NCBI RefSeq assembly: GCF_043290135.1
Contig: NC_134709.1
Coordinates: 66,504,556 to 66,568,555 of the forward strand
DNA from: Rhipicephalus microplus
Lineage: Eukaryota > Arthropoda > Arachnida > Ixodida > Ixodidae
Length of the DNA: 64,000 nucleotides
Direction of reading: 5' to 3'
Shown here: positions 35,780 through 46,423 of the stretch, in pieces
Layout of the letters: every line of letters begins with the position of its first letter
How positions within the stretch are numbered: the first letter of the stretch is position 1
Program-made: the position numbers and the translations under genes
Notes under the pieces: model-generated
What the model was told of the DNA's origin: nothing
What the model saw: the letters and a program-made list of their open reading frames with translations, nothing else
Database searches by the model: none

Positions 35780-35780
35780 G
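35343..35780. repeat. (TA)n tracts enclosing a long hairpin module
   Basis: (TA)n at about 35343-35404 and 35686-35780 flank the inverted repeat described separately and a ~58 bp tail (35628-35685). Same architecture as at 9.5-10.1, 38.1-38.4 and 41.4-41.6 kb. Tyr-Ile repeat frames here are artefacts. Confidence 0.9.
35405..35627. repeat. ~110 bp near-perfect inverted repeat
   Basis: Arm 35405-35514 pairs with 35519-35627 around a 4 nt loop (AGGA), with only a few mismatches by eye. The centre reads CCGTGAGC-AGGA-GCTCACGG. Non-coding. If transcribed it would give a long double-stranded RNA. Confidence 0.93.
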
Positions 35781-35789
35781 TGTGATGGA

Positions 35790-36620
35790 GTCATGAACCC
35801 GGCCGCTGCTTTGGCTGCCCATTGGACCATCAGGGGGCAGCGTCCATGCCTCCCCTGTGGTACCAGGGCATGACCTAACGGACACCATGCTATCACTTCG
35901 CGGCGGGAATACGCACGGGCGCCTATCCTTGGAGAATGCTGTTCAAGCTTCCCACGGCCTGCATTCCGTTGCCAGTACTCTTCCAACATACGGGCCGCCA
36001 CGGAGCGCTTTCCAGGCTTACCTGCTCATGGATATCAACAATGTGAGTGCGGGAACTACTTCAGACTCGCCGAACGTGGTCCCTGTCTCTGCAGTCTTTA
36101 CCCCCAACCGCACTTTGACCTGCGGCGTATCATCGCGTGACTCCGCGGCACGGTCAACGCATTAAAAGCGTCGCACTCTGCGCTGTTTCCTGCCATCCTG
36201 GTGGCATTGAGCACCGCCGGCACCTTGCTCGACATAGCATCCTCACATGACCTGGAGACCAGCCCACCCGAGCAACGCAGAGAGCTCGGGGAGGCCATCA
36301 TGCAGTTCTCGGACCAGCTGGGCGGCTTCGCGTTTGCGCTCTCTGCATTTTCACCTGCCGTTATATTTTCGCAAGTACTCGCCCAAAATACCGGAGTTCC
36401 ACGGCTTTGAGAACAACGCTGATGACTGGGTAGCGACTGTCATCGTGGTAGGAATGCGTGAGGCCTAGACGGAGCTTCAGAAATGGTCCGTGGCTGTAGA
36501 ACATCTTCGTGAAGGTGCAGCGGCGTGGCACCGGTATGAAGGCTTTAAGCAGGAGTCATGGCTGGAGTGGAGCTCCAAGATCAAGCGGCTATCGGTCCGA
36601 TTTCGTGTGCTTCCTGCCAT
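35790..36620 (+). pseudogene. Decayed Gypsy-type gag relic
   Basis: Shifted frames read AILVALSTAGTLLDIASSHD, EQRRELGEAIMQFSDQLGGF, then (other frame) KYSPKIPEFHGFENNADDW and SVAVEHLREGAAAWHRYEGF. The PEFHGF...W...AVEHL...AAAWHRY pattern fits retrotransposon gag capsid. At least three frame changes and a stop. No LTR found beside it. A different lineage from the Gypsy at 38.4 kb. Confidence 0.55.
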
Positions 36621-38140
36621 TGCGACGCGACCTCCCCTGAAGATAAAGCCCAGGAGAAGCCCACTCTGAAAATAATTAGACCGTCTTTTCGTATTACTGC
36701 CGATCCGAAGGATTCAACTCGGGCAACTACCATCCTGCCATTCCTCCGTGACCAAGGTCAAGGGCACCAATACGACAGGGTAACTGTGCCTTCCACATAA
36801 ATTTCCACTGTTGAGGAGCAGCGGCCCGATGGCGCACCTGTGTCCGGTGGGCCCCTCACAGCAAGCTTTGCGAAACGCCCTGCGAGAGGCCCCAACGAAC
36901 GCCATCCAGTGTACTTAGAGTCGTCAGGCTATCCGGTATACGCTAATGCGCCAGCCTCCATCTTACTGGACGTTCTACTACGTTATCAAACGCGCGTGCT
37001 TGTGGATTTCACCATACTCATCCATGACCAGACGGAAGCGGATCTGCTAGCTCTAAGTGATTCACTAACTGAACGTAAGGGGATTTCCGCATTGCGAAAA
37101 GACGCCTCTCGAGAAGGCAACACGATCTCCGACACGTCTCTTTTCGTTTTTAGCGAAGTCCTGTCAGCACTGTGCAAATTTTGTACTCTTCAACAGTTTC
37201 AGATGGGGACGTCTCAGTTTCACGAAGCGCGGTTTTCCTAAGGGCAGTATTGAGAACATCAAGGATCCCCAAAATTGCAATGCTGCAGAAGCAGAAACCA
37301 CGTCGACGAACAGCGAGGGAACTTGGCCCGTTTACACAGTCACCCACTAGGATAACGAAACAACCCATGACCTACGGCAAGACGCACAGACGACCACGTC
37401 TGGTGCATCATGTATACAGTTGGCGGGTCTACCATTTCGTACGCTGCCATCGAAATAATGGGTTAAAAAAACCAGCGCTTGGGAAAAAACCGTTGACGAT
37501 GCCGAAACAGTCACAGCCAGCCACCCGAACCGTTTCCGAAAACATTCCTTGCCAAGGCGCTTCACGTCATAGAAATTCAACTACCCCGAGAAAGCCTGCT
37601 CTGTACACCCAAGGAAAGCGGAACCGCCTTCCCTGCGAAGTCGCAGCGTTGCCGAGGTCGTGGACCACCAAGACACAGTCAATGTCGTCCCCCGGAGTTG
37701 TCATGGACAAAGGGATCAACCAAGGCCCAGTCTCTACAGCAACATGGCGAACGACCCAGGCGATATAGCCAGAGTCGCCCACTGGAGCCAACTTGGACTA
37801 GCTTACAGGTAGAACTTCAGCATGGCCGATTCCGGCCACTCTGGAACAGTGAGTGCCAACCACCAGAGACGCTTCACTTGGATCTTCCATCTACGTTGCC
37901 CAGCAGTTGCGCCCGACCAAGACAATGCAGCCAAGCCGGCTCCCTATAGAAACAGAAAAATTGCAGTATGCTGCGCGCGCTCGCAGTCATGGCCGAGTGT
38001 GGTGTGATGGTAACTGCAGTGGCATCGGGGTTCTAGCACTCGAAGAGTTATTGCTGAGGGAAACAGAGGAAGAGGAAGTGGAGAATAGAACAGCCAGCCC
38101 ACAGCAAGGGTGCTTTCTCTCTCTCATTCTTTCCTTTACA
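36621..38140. other. Unassigned, possibly more retroelement relic
   Basis: Open frames at 36840-37241 and 37172-37768 (basic, Thr/Pro/Arg-rich) have no motif that I recognise. They may be the continuation of the gag relic to the left, but I cannot support a protein. It ends in a C/T-rich run before the next (TA)n. Confidence 0.3.
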
Positions 38141-38443
<303 letters not shown>

Positions 38444-38582
38444 TGTGAGCATCATTACTCGTTCCATCTTTTCATCTGTACAAACTCATCATCACCACTC
38501 CAGTTTAGGTTGTGGGGCACATACTTGTGGGGCACATACAGTTTAGGTTGTGAGTCTTGAGGGTACTGGACGCCATCTTACA
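38444..38582 (+). repeat. Gypsy 5' LTR, rearranged
   Basis: It matches the 3' LTR from TGTGAGCATCATTACTCG through GGGGCACATAC. It then carries a partial duplication (GGGGCACATAC, GTTTAGGTTGTG) where the 3' LTR has CGAGACAATAAAGAAG. The AATAAA signal is therefore missing from this copy. The common end GAGTCTTGAGGGTACTGG...TTACA follows. Confidence 0.9.
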
Positions 38583-38704
38583 AGTGGTGGAGGTGCTGGG
38601 TATCCATCCCAGTATCCCTCGCACTCTCGCACAACCCCAGCGTCTTCTACAACACATTCCTGGAGCTGCGTTGAGGCCGCCGCTTAAACGTCCTGGGTGC
38701 GGTA

Positions 38705-39535
38705 ATGTCGCAAGCCGACCAGCCCAGCGCAGCAGCTGCGCCACCGCTCCCACTGCCAAGAAACCCTTCTCACCTAGTCACCAGCCCTCAAAAGGATCCT
38801 CCGCTGTTCGCAGGGCTTCCGGGTGAGGACGTGGAAGACTGGCTCGAGGAGTATGACCGCGTGAGTGCCATCAACAACTGGGATGAGCCTGCAAAACTCA
38901 CCCACGTTGCTTTCTACTTGAGCGGCGTCGCAAAAACGTGGTTTTTAAACCACGCTTCCGATTTTTTGACATGGCTCGCCTTTATGCGCCAGCTCCGCCA
39001 GATTTTCGCCAACCCGTCAGTGCGCTCGGATATTGCCAAGAAAAAGCTTGGTGCACGTTTTCAACGCCCCGGCGAGTCTTACACTTCTTATATTGAGGAT
39101 GTTCTCGCCCTTTGCCACCGCATCGACAACCATATGGCGGAAAACGACCGCGTGCGCCACCTGCTGAAAGGCATTGCGACGGTCGCTTTTAATGCGCTTG
39201 TGGTGCAGAATCCCCAGACTGTCGCCGATGTTGTAGCTACCTGTCAGCGCCTAGAGGAGCTTCAAACCACTCGGGTGCAACCTGATATGCCTGATCTCAG
39301 TTCGAGTCACGACACCACAGAGCTGCGTTCATTGATGCTCTCTATCATCCGCGAGGAACTTCATGCACAGGCTTCACCTCGCCACCTTGATATTCGAACG
39401 ACGCCACCTGCTACTAGTTTACGCGACTTCGTGAGGGAGGAACTGGCCTTGATCACAGGCACACCAGTTCCGTGCTCAGATCCTGTGCCCATTCCAAGTT
39501 ATGCTCAAGGTGCGGCAACGACGCCTTCGCCGTGA
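38705..39535 (+). CDS. Gypsy gag, 276 codons, C-terminally replaced
   Basis: An Ala/Pro-rich start (residues 1-35) is followed by a capsid-like region: [53 protein letters not shown] and [20 protein letters not shown]. These fit a Ty3/Gypsy gag that would assemble the RNA-containing particle. The frame stops at 39535, just after the deletion junction. The zinc knuckle expected at the gag C-terminus is lost. The start ATG at 38705 lies about 105 bases after the primer-binding site. Confidence 0.85.
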   Translation: MSQADQPSAAAAPPLPLPRNPSHLVTSPQKDPPLFAGLPGEDVEDWLEEYDRVSAINNWDEPAKLTHVAFYLSGVAKTWFLNHASDFLTWLAFMRQLRQIFANPSVRSDIAKKKLGARFQRPGESYTSYIEDVLALCHRIDNHMAENDRVRHLLKGIATVAFNALVVQNPQTVADVVATCQRLEELQTTRVQPDMPDLSSSHDTTELRSLMLSIIREELHAQASPRHLDIRTTPPATSLRDFVREELALITGTPVPCSDPVPIPSYAQGAATTPSP

Positions 39536-39935
39536 GCGAGTAGTTGCGTATGCCAGCCGCGCACTAACACCTGCAGAGCAGAACTACTCGATAACAGAGC
39601 AGGAATGTCTTGCTGTCATTTGGGCCATCCAGAAGTTTCGACCTTATCTGTATGGACGCCACTTCCCTGTCATTACCGACCACCATGCCCTATGCTGGTT
39701 GTCCTCGCTGAAGAATTTGTCTGGGCGACTCGGTCGCTGGATACTCCGTTTGCAAGAGTACACTTTTGACGTTGTGTACAGGTCTGGCAAACAGCATCAG
39801 GATGCCGACGCTCTCTCTCGCAGCCCTTTGCCACTTTCATCTACAACCACGCATCCTCGATGCCCCTCAGGTGATCAAGCGGCTTCCTCTGCACTCACGT
39901 TTCACCCCTGGCAGTTGCTGGGCCACTATCTTTGA
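39501..39935 (+). pseudogene. Gypsy RNase H, N-terminally cut
   Basis: It begins at the deletion junction with [29 protein letters not shown], then [10 protein letters not shown] and [12 protein letters not shown], the standard Ty3/Gypsy RNase H pattern. The upstream part of the domain (first Asp block) and all of RT are missing. The frame ends four bases into the integrase frame, so the two are out of phase. Confidence 0.88.
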
Positions 39936-41224
39936 ACAGCGGCGCTCAGTTTGCCGCGTGCCAACGTGACGACCCATACTGTAACCGCATCATCGGGTAC
40001 TTGAATGACTCGCCTTCTCCACCTAATGCCAGACTACGTCGTCAGCTACGGCAGTTCAAGCTAGACAACAATGTCCTGCAGCGCTATACTTGCAATGCGC
40101 ATGGGCATCGGTGGGTGCCAGTACTTCCCCGTTCACTGCGAAAACACGTTCTCGAAGCACTCCACGACGATCCATCAGCTGGACACTTGGGATTTCAGAA
40201 GACCTACAACCACGTTAGGAGCCGTTTCTTCTGGCCTGGTCTTTCTACCTTTGTGGCTAATTATGTCGCTTCTTGTGCACTGTGTCAACGCCGGAAACGA
40301 CCAACTTCTGCTCCTGCTGGATTATTACAACCCATTCCATGTCCTGATACAGCTTTTGTCGTTGTCGGAATAGACCTCGTCGGACCACTTCCCGTAACGC
40401 CAGCGGGCCACCGCTGGATCGTCACAGCCGTCGACCACCTCACACGATACGCGGAGACCGCTCCTCTACGCACTAGCTCCGCCTCAGACGTTGCCGCCTT
40501 CTTTTTAGAAGCCATTGTGTTGCATCATGGTGCACCTCGCACGTTGTTGAGTGACCGGGGCAAGGCCTTCTTGTCGACAATTCTTGACGAAATTCTAACA
40601 ACTTGTGGCACAGTTCTCAAGACCACATCCGCTTACCACCCGCAGACAAATGGCCTGACAGAGCGATTCCACCGGACTCTAATCGACATGATATTCATGT
40701 ACATCGGACCGAACCACGATAACTGGGAAAAAATCTTGCCGTTCGTAACGTTTGCATACAACACCGCTGTTCAACGAACCACAGGGTATTCACCTTTCTT
40801 CCTCGTCTATGGTCGTGCGCCGATATTCACCATTGACGCCTCTTTCTTCAATGTAACGACAAAAACGTCCACGACTACGCCAGAAAATTTCGTCTCCAGG
40901 CTCGCTGACGCACGGCAACGTGCTAAACTCAACACGGAGGCCAGTCAACTAGACCGCAAGCAACGATATGACAGCTTTCGTCGAGATGTCACCTTCCATC
41001 CTCGAGATGAAGTAGTACTTTGGACGCCTGTTCGTACACCCGGATTGTGTGAAAAGTTTCAGTCACGCTTTCTTGGACCTTACGTTGTTAGTGAACGAAC
41101 ATCTCCTGTCAATTATTACCTTGTCACTCCCGTCGAGGGTTCCTCGGACCGTCGTTTCCGGGCAACCGAAATAGTTCACGTTTCACGCCTTAAACCTTTT
41201 GTTCGCCGTACCTTTCCCGCCTAA
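39932..41224 (+). CDS. Gypsy integrase, intact 430-codon frame
   Basis: Zinc-binding HHCC region: [20 protein letters not shown], then CALCQRRK (about residues 77-127). DDE core: [11 protein letters not shown] (D), [10 protein letters not shown] (D) and [15 protein letters not shown] (E). The C-terminal part has [20 protein letters not shown] and HVSRLKPF, a GPY/F-type end of Gypsy integrases. It would cut and join cDNA to chromosomal DNA. The ATG at 39932 overlaps the RNase H end. In an intact relative this would be part of a pol polyprotein, so independent translation is doubtful. Confidence 0.92.
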   Translation: MNSGAQFAACQRDDPYCNRIIGYLNDSPSPPNARLRRQLRQFKLDNNVLQRYTCNAHGHRWVPVLPRSLRKHVLEALHDDPSAGHLGFQKTYNHVRSRFFWPGLSTFVANYVASCALCQRRKRPTSAPAGLLQPIPCPDTAFVVVGIDLVGPLPVTPAGHRWIVTAVDHLTRYAETAPLRTSSASDVAAFFLEAIVLHHGAPRTLLSDRGKAFLSTILDEILTTCGTVLKTTSAYHPQTNGLTERFHRTLIDMIFMYIGPNHDNWEKILPFVTFAYNTAVQRTTGYSPFFLVYGRAPIFTIDASFFNVTTKTSTTTPENFVSRLADARQRAKLNTEASQLDRKQRYDSFRRDVTFHPRDEVVLWTPVRTPGLCEKFQSRFLGPYVVSERTSPVNYYLVTPVEGSSDRRFRATEIVHVSRLKPFVRRTFPA

Positions 41225-41266
41225 GTCTCGGCCGGGTCGGCCGATCAAGTGCGCGGAGGAAATAAG

Positions 41267-41394
41267 TGTGAGCATCATTACTCGTCCCGTCTTTTCATCT
41301 GTACATACTCATCATCACCACTCCAGTTTAGGTTGTGGGGCACATACTCGAGACAATAAAGAAGAGTCTTGAGGGTACTGGACGCCATCTTACA
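41267..41394 (+). repeat. Gypsy 3' LTR
   Basis: 128 bp, TGTGAGCATCATTACTCG to CATCTTACA, with AATAAAGAAGAG as poly(A) signal near 41356. A (TA)n tract begins right after (AAG then ATATAT). Confidence 0.92.
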
Positions 41395-41395
<1 letters not shown>

Positions 41396-41457
<62 letters not shown>

Positions 41458-41604
41458 TGAAATAGATGATCAGAGTTTCTTCCGGCTACCGTAATAAAAG
41501 TTATAAACTTCGAGAATAGTGCAGTATAGGAAACAAAACAATAAAATATTTATTTAATCCTAGCAGTTTCGGCTGGTGGACCAGCCTTCTTCGGAGGATG
41601 TAAG

Positions 41605-41641
<37 letters not shown>
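41396..41641. repeat. (TA)n tracts enclosing a fifth module
   Basis: (AT)n at about 41397-41455 and (TA)n at 41611-41641 flank module 41456-41610. On the minus strand the module has CCGAAGAAGGCTGGTCCACC and AGCCGAAACTGC, a diverged version of the hammerhead-like core (CCGAAGA instead of CUGANGA), then AATAAATATTTTATTG. A (GA)n run follows at 41643-41668. Confidence 0.88.
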
Positions 41642-41645
<4 letters not shown>

Positions 41646-41668
41646 AGAGAGAGAGAGAGAGAGAAAGA

Positions 41669-42359
41669 GAAAGTGAAAAGGCACAACGAAAAATATATGA
41701 GAAGAAAAATGCAAAGGCACCTCCCGGGTGCCTTTATCCTGCCGGAGTTTAAAGCAAGCTACCCATTACACAAAATGCAGCCATATGCGAAAGACACTCT
41801 GACCCATAGCCACTTTCAAATTTATTGATTACGGTGTCGTAATCCACAACTAAAAATTCCCAAGTAACATCATACAATAAAAGGTATGCACTAAATGGTT
41901 GAAAAACGCACTAGGAATAGGAAGGCTATCACGCTCGCGTTGAGCCCTTAAAGGGCAAGCTTAAGGATGCCCCAATTTTATTTTTTGATCCCGTGTACAG
42001 TGCACGTACCGTGCGTCTGGGAGCATACGGGTAACACGATGAACAAGAACACTCAAAATATTCTTATTTTTATTCCCATATAAAATGATCATTGCTCAAT
42101 TGTTGTTTATAACTTAAGTGACCGATTTATTTCTCAACCTTTCCATCAATTGAAAAACTCCCCTTTGATATCTAAAGCCTGTTTCATGGTCGATTTCCGT
42201 AGTGAGTAGGTGCCAAGAATCAAGAAACAAGAAAGCAAGCAAGGTTTAAGAATAAATTCCTTTCATTATTTAGATAATTATATGCATTAGATCAAGAAAC
42301 ACAATTTCCTAGGTCAGTGGTAATCTTTCTATTATATAATCTCAGTTATTCTAAAACAT
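41669..42359. other. Intergenic, nothing recognised
   Basis: AT-rich DNA without a gene. A small hairpin AAAGGCACC-TCCCG-GGTGCCTTT lies near 41713. The right end is the unoccupied-site flank of the I-like LINE. Confidence 0.4.
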
Positions 42360-42381
42360 CACAATATTTTGTAAAACCACC

Positions 42382-42649
42382 GGCCAATAACGAGGACAGA
42401 GATTTCAAAACAGAAGTCAAGGAAACCTTGAATGATATCAAAAATTCTCTCAGGGCGGTGGTCGAGTCGATTGCGGTATTGGACAGCAGAGTCACAAAGA
42501 TCGAGGCTGACCAAGTTAAAGCTTTACAATCAGCCGAGGCTACTCCGGCCCAAGTAATACCTAAGGTCAGGATCGTGCAGAAGGTGGCAACCCGTAGCGT
42601 CTCTCAGAAGACAGCTTTTGAGGGTCCCAACAATGGCGGGACACCTTAA
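42382..42649 (+). pseudogene. I-like LINE ORF1, C-terminal fragment
   Basis: The frame from the insertion edge reads NEDRDFKTEVKETLNDIKNS and AVLDSRVTKIEADQ, a short coiled-coil-like stretch, and stops at 42647-42649. It overlaps the ORF2 start by 17 bases. The N-terminal part was never inserted (5' truncation). Confidence 0.7.
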
Positions 42650-45509
42650 AAATTTTGTAATTTGGCAGTGGAAGTGCTGGGGCTTCCAATCAAAGAAGGC
42701 AGCTCTCCAGCAGTATATTAAATCCCAGCCAATTCGACCACATGTTATTATGCTACAGGAGACGCTTACCGAAACAATGAGCCTGCCAGGCTACACCCAT
42801 CACATCACGAAACCTCCAGATGGCCGCGGTATCTGCACGTTTGTGTCCAAGAAGTACACTTACATTGAGCACAATTTGCACATGGCAAATAGCAAGATTG
42901 AACACTCTCTTTTAGAAATTATACCTGGCAGCAACCTTAAAAATAGCATTTTCATACTCCACATATATAGCTCTCCAAAAGGCAGGCACCATCGCTTCAC
43001 CTCATTGTTATCAAAAGCCGTTACGATCGCTAGGAAAGTGGACGCACCCATAGTTATAGCGGGGGATTTCAACGCACCCCATCAAGCTTGGGGCTACCCT
43101 CGCACCACTGCCAAGGGAGCCGAGCTCTGGCAAGCGGTATCGGATCTGAATCTTACTTTGGTCACTGACCCCACGTTTCCTACCCGCACTGGAAATTCTT
43201 GCTCAAGGGATACTACCCCAGACCTCACCTTTGTCACAACCATGGGGGAGGTATCATGGTTAAACTTAGGAGAAAACTTGGGGAGTGACCATTATATTTT
43301 GAGTACGACATTACAAATTCAAGCAAAGCCCTCTAAAGCTTTCAAATTTACAGATTGGGACCTCTTCCGTAAGATCAGAGCGAAGAGCGCAGAAGAGAAT
43401 AATGACTCACCGAATTTCGACAAGTGGCTGTCTCAGCTGGTCGAAGACGTCAAGTCGGCCACCAAAACAATAGAGACTGATCTACCGGTCATTAAAATGG
43501 ATAGTAGGCTTGCTCATCTTCTTGAGGCTAAAAGCGCCCTCCTAACCAGGTGGAAAGCGCACCGTATGAATCGAAGACTGCGAAAACGCATCGCAAGTCT
43601 TAACCAAGAAATAACAACTTATTGTCAGACGCTGGAAAAACAGCATTGGGACGAGATTTGCAACAAGGTGGATGGTCAGATGAAAGTTGGGGGAAAATGG
43701 AACCTCCTCAAACACCTGCTGCAGGAGACCAAATCTAAATCCAACCAGACGCGCTTGGTAGACCGAATACTGCACTCAGAAAGGAAGGTTAAATCGGACA
43801 CGGAAATAGTGAAGTGTCTGGCACAGAGATACCTCCCTTTGGACACAACCCGGCCTCCTTCTGGCTACGCGCAATACACGGGATCACCAGCCTTCGAGTT
43901 GGACAAGCCCTTCCAGGAAGAAGAGGTCCGCACCATCTTAAACAATCTTAACGGGAACTCCAGCCCGGGCCCGGATGGCATTACAAACAAAATACTACGC
44001 AATTTAGACGATGACTCTATCACCTACCTCACCAAAGAAATCAATCGTATTTGGGAGACGGGGACTTTCCCTGAGCAATGGAAAAGGGCGTCGGTTATTC
44101 TCATACCTAAACCTGGCCGGAGTCCCAGTTTTAGCAACTTACGACCCATTTCACTGACGTCCTGTATAGGCAAGGTCGCCGAGCATGTCATCAACGATCG
44201 AATATCAAAGCACATAGAGAAGACTAACCTGTTTCCGTACAACATGGTACGTTTTAGACCACACCTATCTACTCAGGACGTCATGAAAATGCTGAAGCAT
44301 CACATCATAGATCAGGAGACAAAAGACGTTAGAGCTATTCTCGGTCTGGATCTTGAAAAGGCCTTTGACAATGTCTCGCACTCCCACATACTTGCCTCCA
44401 TCTCTTCTCTCAACTTAGGAGCCAACTTTCACAAGTTCACCAGCTCGTTCCTCAGGAATAGAAAAGCCACTATACAGCTTGGGGATCTCAAGTCTGAGCC
44501 CTACGATCTCGGTTCCTTCGGCACCCCGCAGGGCTCAGTCGTCTCCCCATTGCTTTTTAACATTGCAATGTGCGGCATTGCTGCAAAGCTCTCAAACCAA
44601 GGGGGCATTAAGTTCGCCATTTACGCGGACGACATCACAATATGGAGTGTCGGTGGCTCGGAGGGCTCCGTGGAGAACTCTCTTCAAGAGGCCGTTGACT
44701 GTGTTGAAGTCTACATAAATGAAATGGGCCTCAAGCTCTCGCCAGCAAAGTCTGAACTTCTCTTATATCAACCCACGAGACGGGGACCCAAACCCAAAAA
44801 CTGGCAACCACTGGCTGACATCGACATTAGGCTGCACACGGCATCGGGGCAGCGTATTCCAAGGGTGGACTTCATACGCGTTCAGGGCATGATTATCGAG
44901 GCTAATGGACAGAACGGCCGCACTATCGACCGTCTGACTTCCAAGGCGGAAGGGGTCATCCGACTAATCTCACGCATTTCCAACAGTCGGGGTGGTCTTC
45001 CAGAGCACAACCTCCTCAGACTATTCCATGCATTCTTGATGAGCCACATAAGCTATGTCGCATCTATGCACAGGTGGCAACTCCACGAAAGAAATAAATT
45101 GAACATCCTCATAAGGAAAAGCATCAAGAAAGTTCTTGGCATTCCTATGCGCACAAGCACTGAGAACCTTATGAAACTTGGAGTCCACAACACGCTTGAA
45201 GAAGTTATCGAGGCTCAACAAATGGCACAGGTTGCCAGGCTTTCGATCCCACCAGCGGGGAGAAAGATTCTGATTGACACTGGAGTCAACCCCCTGACGC
45301 TCGAAGTGCAAAATACGCCACTCGATGATTATATGCGCTCTCGCATCAAAGTATGCCCCCTTCCACAAAATATGCATCCACAGTACAACGCGGGCAGGCG
45401 TGTCGCTCGAGCCTCCTCTCTTTTAGCTCAAGCTCACAAACCAAACAATCGTCTGTTTCATGCTTTGTTGATGCCGCCCAGTATGGCGTTTCCGCTCGCT
45501 TTGCGGTAG
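42633..45509 (+). CDS. I-like LINE ORF2: endonuclease and reverse transcriptase
   Basis: Starts at ATG 42633 inside the end of ORF1. The APE endonuclease includes HVIMLQETLTE, PIVIAGDFNAPHQAWG and GSDHYIL. RT includes SPGPDGITNKIL, LRPISLTSCIGKV, RPHLSTQDVM, LDLEKAFDNVSH, GTPQGSVVSPLLFNIA and IYADDITIW (YADD at 44622-44633). The catalytic residues of both domains are present. It encodes the nicking and copying enzyme for target-primed reverse transcription. The frame leaves the natural reading near 45430-45470, where RNase H continues in another phase. One indel is enough to explain this. Confidence 0.93.
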   Translation: MAGHLKNFVIWQWKCWGFQSKKAALQQYIKSQPIRPHVIMLQETLTETMSLPGYTHHITKPPDGRGICTFVSKKYTYIEHNLHMANSKIEHSLLEIIPGSNLKNSIFILHIYSSPKGRHHRFTSLLSKAVTIARKVDAPIVIAGDFNAPHQAWGYPRTTAKGAELWQAVSDLNLTLVTDPTFPTRTGNSCSRDTTPDLTFVTTMGEVSWLNLGENLGSDHYILSTTLQIQAKPSKAFKFTDWDLFRKIRAKSAEENNDSPNFDKWLSQLVEDVKSATKTIETDLPVIKMDSRLAHLLEAKSALLTRWKAHRMNRRLRKRIASLNQEITTYCQTLEKQHWDEICNKVDGQMKVGGKWNLLKHLLQETKSKSNQTRLVDRILHSERKVKSDTEIVKCLAQRYLPLDTTRPPSGYAQYTGSPAFELDKPFQEEEVRTILNNLNGNSSPGPDGITNKILRNLDDDSITYLTKEINRIWETGTFPEQWKRASVILIPKPGRSPSFSNLRPISLTSCIGKVAEHVINDRISKHIEKTNLFPYNMVRFRPHLSTQDVMKMLKHHIIDQETKDVRAILGLDLEKAFDNVSHSHILASISSLNLGANFHKFTSSFLRNRKATIQLGDLKSEPYDLGSFGTPQGSVVSPLLFNIAMCGIAAKLSNQGGIKFAIYADDITIWSVGGSEGSVENSLQEAVDCVEVYINEMGLKLSPAKSELLLYQPTRRGPKPKNWQPLADIDIRLHTASGQRIPRVDFIRVQGMIIEANGQNGRTIDRLTSKAEGVIRLISRISNSRGGLPEHNLLRLFHAFLMSHISYVASMHRWQLHERNKLNILIRKSIKKVLGIPMRTSTENLMKLGVHNTLEEVIEAQQMAQVARLSIPPAGRKILIDTGVNPLTLEVQNTPLDDYMRSRIKVCPLPQNMHPQYNAGRRVARASSLLAQAHKPNNRLFHALLMPPSMAFPLALR

Positions 45510-46273
45510 TATCCGTAGATACTAAGGGTCAGATTTTATCCTCGGCGTCGGTTCGAACCCCTTCTTCTTACAAAGCAGAACAGATGGCCATTGCACTAGC
45601 ACTCCTTGATCCACAAAGGACTGATATTTATACGGACTCTAAATCCGCTGCTAGGGCCTTCGCTTCTGGTTCCGTTTGCAAGGAAGTTTTGAGAATTCTC
45701 GCTCACAAAGAACTCACCCACCACACAATTATTTGGTTCCCTGCTCACCTTGGCTTAAGGATTGGAGGCCTTCCCAATGTCAACGAGCTAGCCCACTCCA
45801 AGGCGCGAGGCTTCACTTACCGCGCCGGGACTTGTGCTTCTCAGACAGAGGAGTCAGCCAGCAGCCTTCATTTTAGGGACATTTTGACTACCTTCAACGA
45901 GATCACGAAGCATTATCAATTAGGCCGTAGGTCATTTCCATTGCCACACGAAAAGTTGTCTAGGCCACAGGCAATCTCTCTTCGCATGCTTCAGACGGGA
46001 ACATACCCTAGCCTCGTAACCTATAGCCATTACTCCGATATTTCAGAACTTTGTCCAGACTGCCAGAATCGCAGTGATTTTAACCACATGCTCTGGAGGT
46101 GCCCCTCTTTACAAAGAAAAAATGAAGAATTTTCTGAGAACTCCTTTCATTTAATGCTCACGAGTCCGGTTCTCATACAACAACTCAAGGCTGTCCAGAA
46201 GGCCCACGATGCGGCGGTGAGGCTGGGCCTCCCCGTCCCAACGTGGGAGCGGCCCGCGATTCTGCCCCTATAA
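45445..46273 (+). pseudogene. I-like LINE RNase H and C-terminal Cys motif
   Basis: In a different frame from ORF2: CFVDAAQYGVSARFAVV (Asp), SSYKAEQMAIALAL (Glu), DIYTDSKSAARAF (Asp), WFPAHLGLRIG and NVNELAHSKARG, the four RNase H blocks. A C-terminal LRMLQTGTYPSLVTY and CPDCQNRSDFNHMLWRCP motif follows. The stop is at 46271-46273, just before the poly(A) signal. It is separated from ORF2 by a frameshift; otherwise open. Confidence 0.9.
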
Positions 46274-46423
46274 AACGGGGGTAGAATCCTTCAGGACCCC
46301 AATAAAAGTTTTTCATCCATCCATCACAATATTTCGTAAAACCACCTAATTCTTGGCCAATCCCTCACAGTGGGTATGCACCACGGACAATAGGAGAACA
46401 AAACAACACGACTGAGCTACGCC

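Larger units (their letters stand above)
38444..41394 (+). mobile_element. Compact Gypsy element with internal deletion
   Basis: LTRs at 38444-38582 and 41267-41394 (ends TGTGAGC...CTTACA, perhaps extending AG further) surround gag, RNase H and integrase. Protease and RT are absent: gag is joined directly to RNase H at about 39520. Primer-binding site TGGTGGAGGTGCTGGG follows the 5' LTR, and a purine-rich GCGCGGAGGAAATAAG precedes the 3' LTR. The element lies inside a (TA)n tract, which hides the TSD. It cannot reverse-transcribe itself and would need a helper. Confidence 0.9.
42382..46324 (+). mobile_element. I-like LINE, nearly intact, with 22 bp TSD
   Basis: ORF1 tail, ORF2 (endonuclease, RT) and an RNase H domain are followed by AATAAAAG and a CATC tail. 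CACAATATTTTGTAAAACC... (42360-42381) and CACAATATTTCGTAAAACC... (46325-46346) form a 22 bp TSD with one mismatch. The element is cut within ORF1 at its 5' end. The RNase H domain places it in the I group or a related RNase H-bearing clade. It sits 77 bp upstream of the M13 peptidase start codon, in the same orientation. Confidence 0.93.
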
